From an uncultured Bacilli bacterium (GTDB taxonomy: Bacteria > Bacillota_I > Bacilli_A > RF39 > UBA660), in NCBI GenBank assembly GCA_934098515.1, contig CAKOOK010000002.1, positions 1 through 64,000 on the forward strand: 64,000 bases of DNA, given 5' to 3'. Below the pieces are notes generated by a model, which was given only the letters and a program-made list of their open reading frames with translations, did no database searches and was not told the DNA's origin. A program made the translations under genes and the position numbers. Shown here one piece after another: positions 63,788-64,000 of the stretch. The first letter of the stretch is position 1; every line of letters begins with the position of its first letter.

Positions 63788-64000
63788 TGGAAGAAAAATA
63801 TATCGATGAATTAATAAAATTAAGTCAAAAATCATTAAAGAAAAGTGAAGTACCAATAGCAGCTTTAATAATAGATGAAAATGGTAAAATTATTTCAAAA
63901 ACTCATAATTCAAGAAATATTAAACAACAAACGATTAATCACGCTGAAATTCTAGCTATCATTAAAGCAAATAAAAAACTTAAAAGTTGGAGATTGAACA
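63788..64000 (+). CDS. tadA: tRNA adenosine(34) deaminase TadA, N-terminal part
   Basis: The frame starts at ATG 63788 after AAGGA and runs off the right edge with 71 residues. EVPIAALIIDENGKIISKTHN and the zinc/catalytic motif NHAEILAIIKA (His and Glu) identify the deaminase, and KSWRLN precedes the PCxxC motif that must lie beyond the window. TadA makes inosine at the wobble position of tRNA-Arg(ACG). In Firmicutes it commonly neighbours the SRP RNA and dnaX. Confidence 0.93.

Overview
This window is chromosomal DNA around the replication origin of a low-GC, Gram-positive-type bacterium, strongly AT-rich by eye. The standard code applies: TGA is a genuine stop (for example at the mnmG/rsmG ATGA overlap) and TGG encodes Trp. 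The delta subunit of RNA polymerase, a ComK-family protein, a Noc-type ParB protein and the spoIID/spoIIQ/spoIIR genes point to class Bacilli in the broad sense, probably an uncultured, anaerobic, potentially spore-forming lineage near Erysipelotrichia/RF39. Anaerobiosis is inferred from a pyruvate:ferredoxin oxidoreductase. The exact taxon cannot be settled from this sequence.

Layout. 1-4.9 kb: end of a large surface protein gene, small unknown proteins, a 33-bp-period repeat, and an operon of a degenerate trypsin-like protein, a P-loop nucleoside kinase and a VanY-type carboxypeptidase. 5-11.8 kb: recombination module addB-addA plus a minimal UvrD-like helicase that looks leaderless. 11.8-14.5 kb: a PLP racemase coupled to an ATP-grasp ligase, probably for cell-wall cross-bridges. 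14.5-21.4 kb: a defence-like region with a protein carrying two HEPN RNase motifs, a Dam-type adenine methylase, a small structured RNA next to a DUF3800 gene, and a large helicase with an inserted nuclease-like domain and zinc fingers. 21.5-30.4 kb: a likely integrated island with repeats at both ends, holding a type III restriction-modification pair, a decayed tyrosine integrase, a membrane protein/zinc-ribbon pair, a 10-bp-period minisatellite and an AlbA/ATPase regulator. 30.3-33.4 kb: two candidate sRNAs around a DUF975 gene and recG. 33.4-44.9 kb: housekeeping and sporulation genes (nifJ, spoIIQ, spoIID, rpiB, rpmE, murA, mntP, spoIIR, prmC, prfA, rpoE). 45-54.2 kb: a class A PBP, noc, rsmG, mnmG, mnmE, jag, yidC, rnpA, rpmH. 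54.2-64 kb: oriC, dnaA, dnaN, a comK-like gene, recF, gyrB, gyrA, a cluster of five parS-type palindromes, the SRP RNA and the start of tadA.

Gene orientation flips at oriC (about 54.2-54.6 kb). Most genes to the left are on the minus strand and all to the right are on the plus strand, as expected for co-direction with replication. The 2.2-11.8 kb block and the PBP gene run head-on.

The most interesting points are the tandem-HEPN protein beside the methylase, the DUF3800-adjacent RNA, the mismatch between the Noc-type specificity residues of the only ParB-family protein here and the parS-type palindromes 15 kb away, the ComK homologue between dnaN and recF, the two unexplained periodic repeats, and three C-rich putative RNAs.
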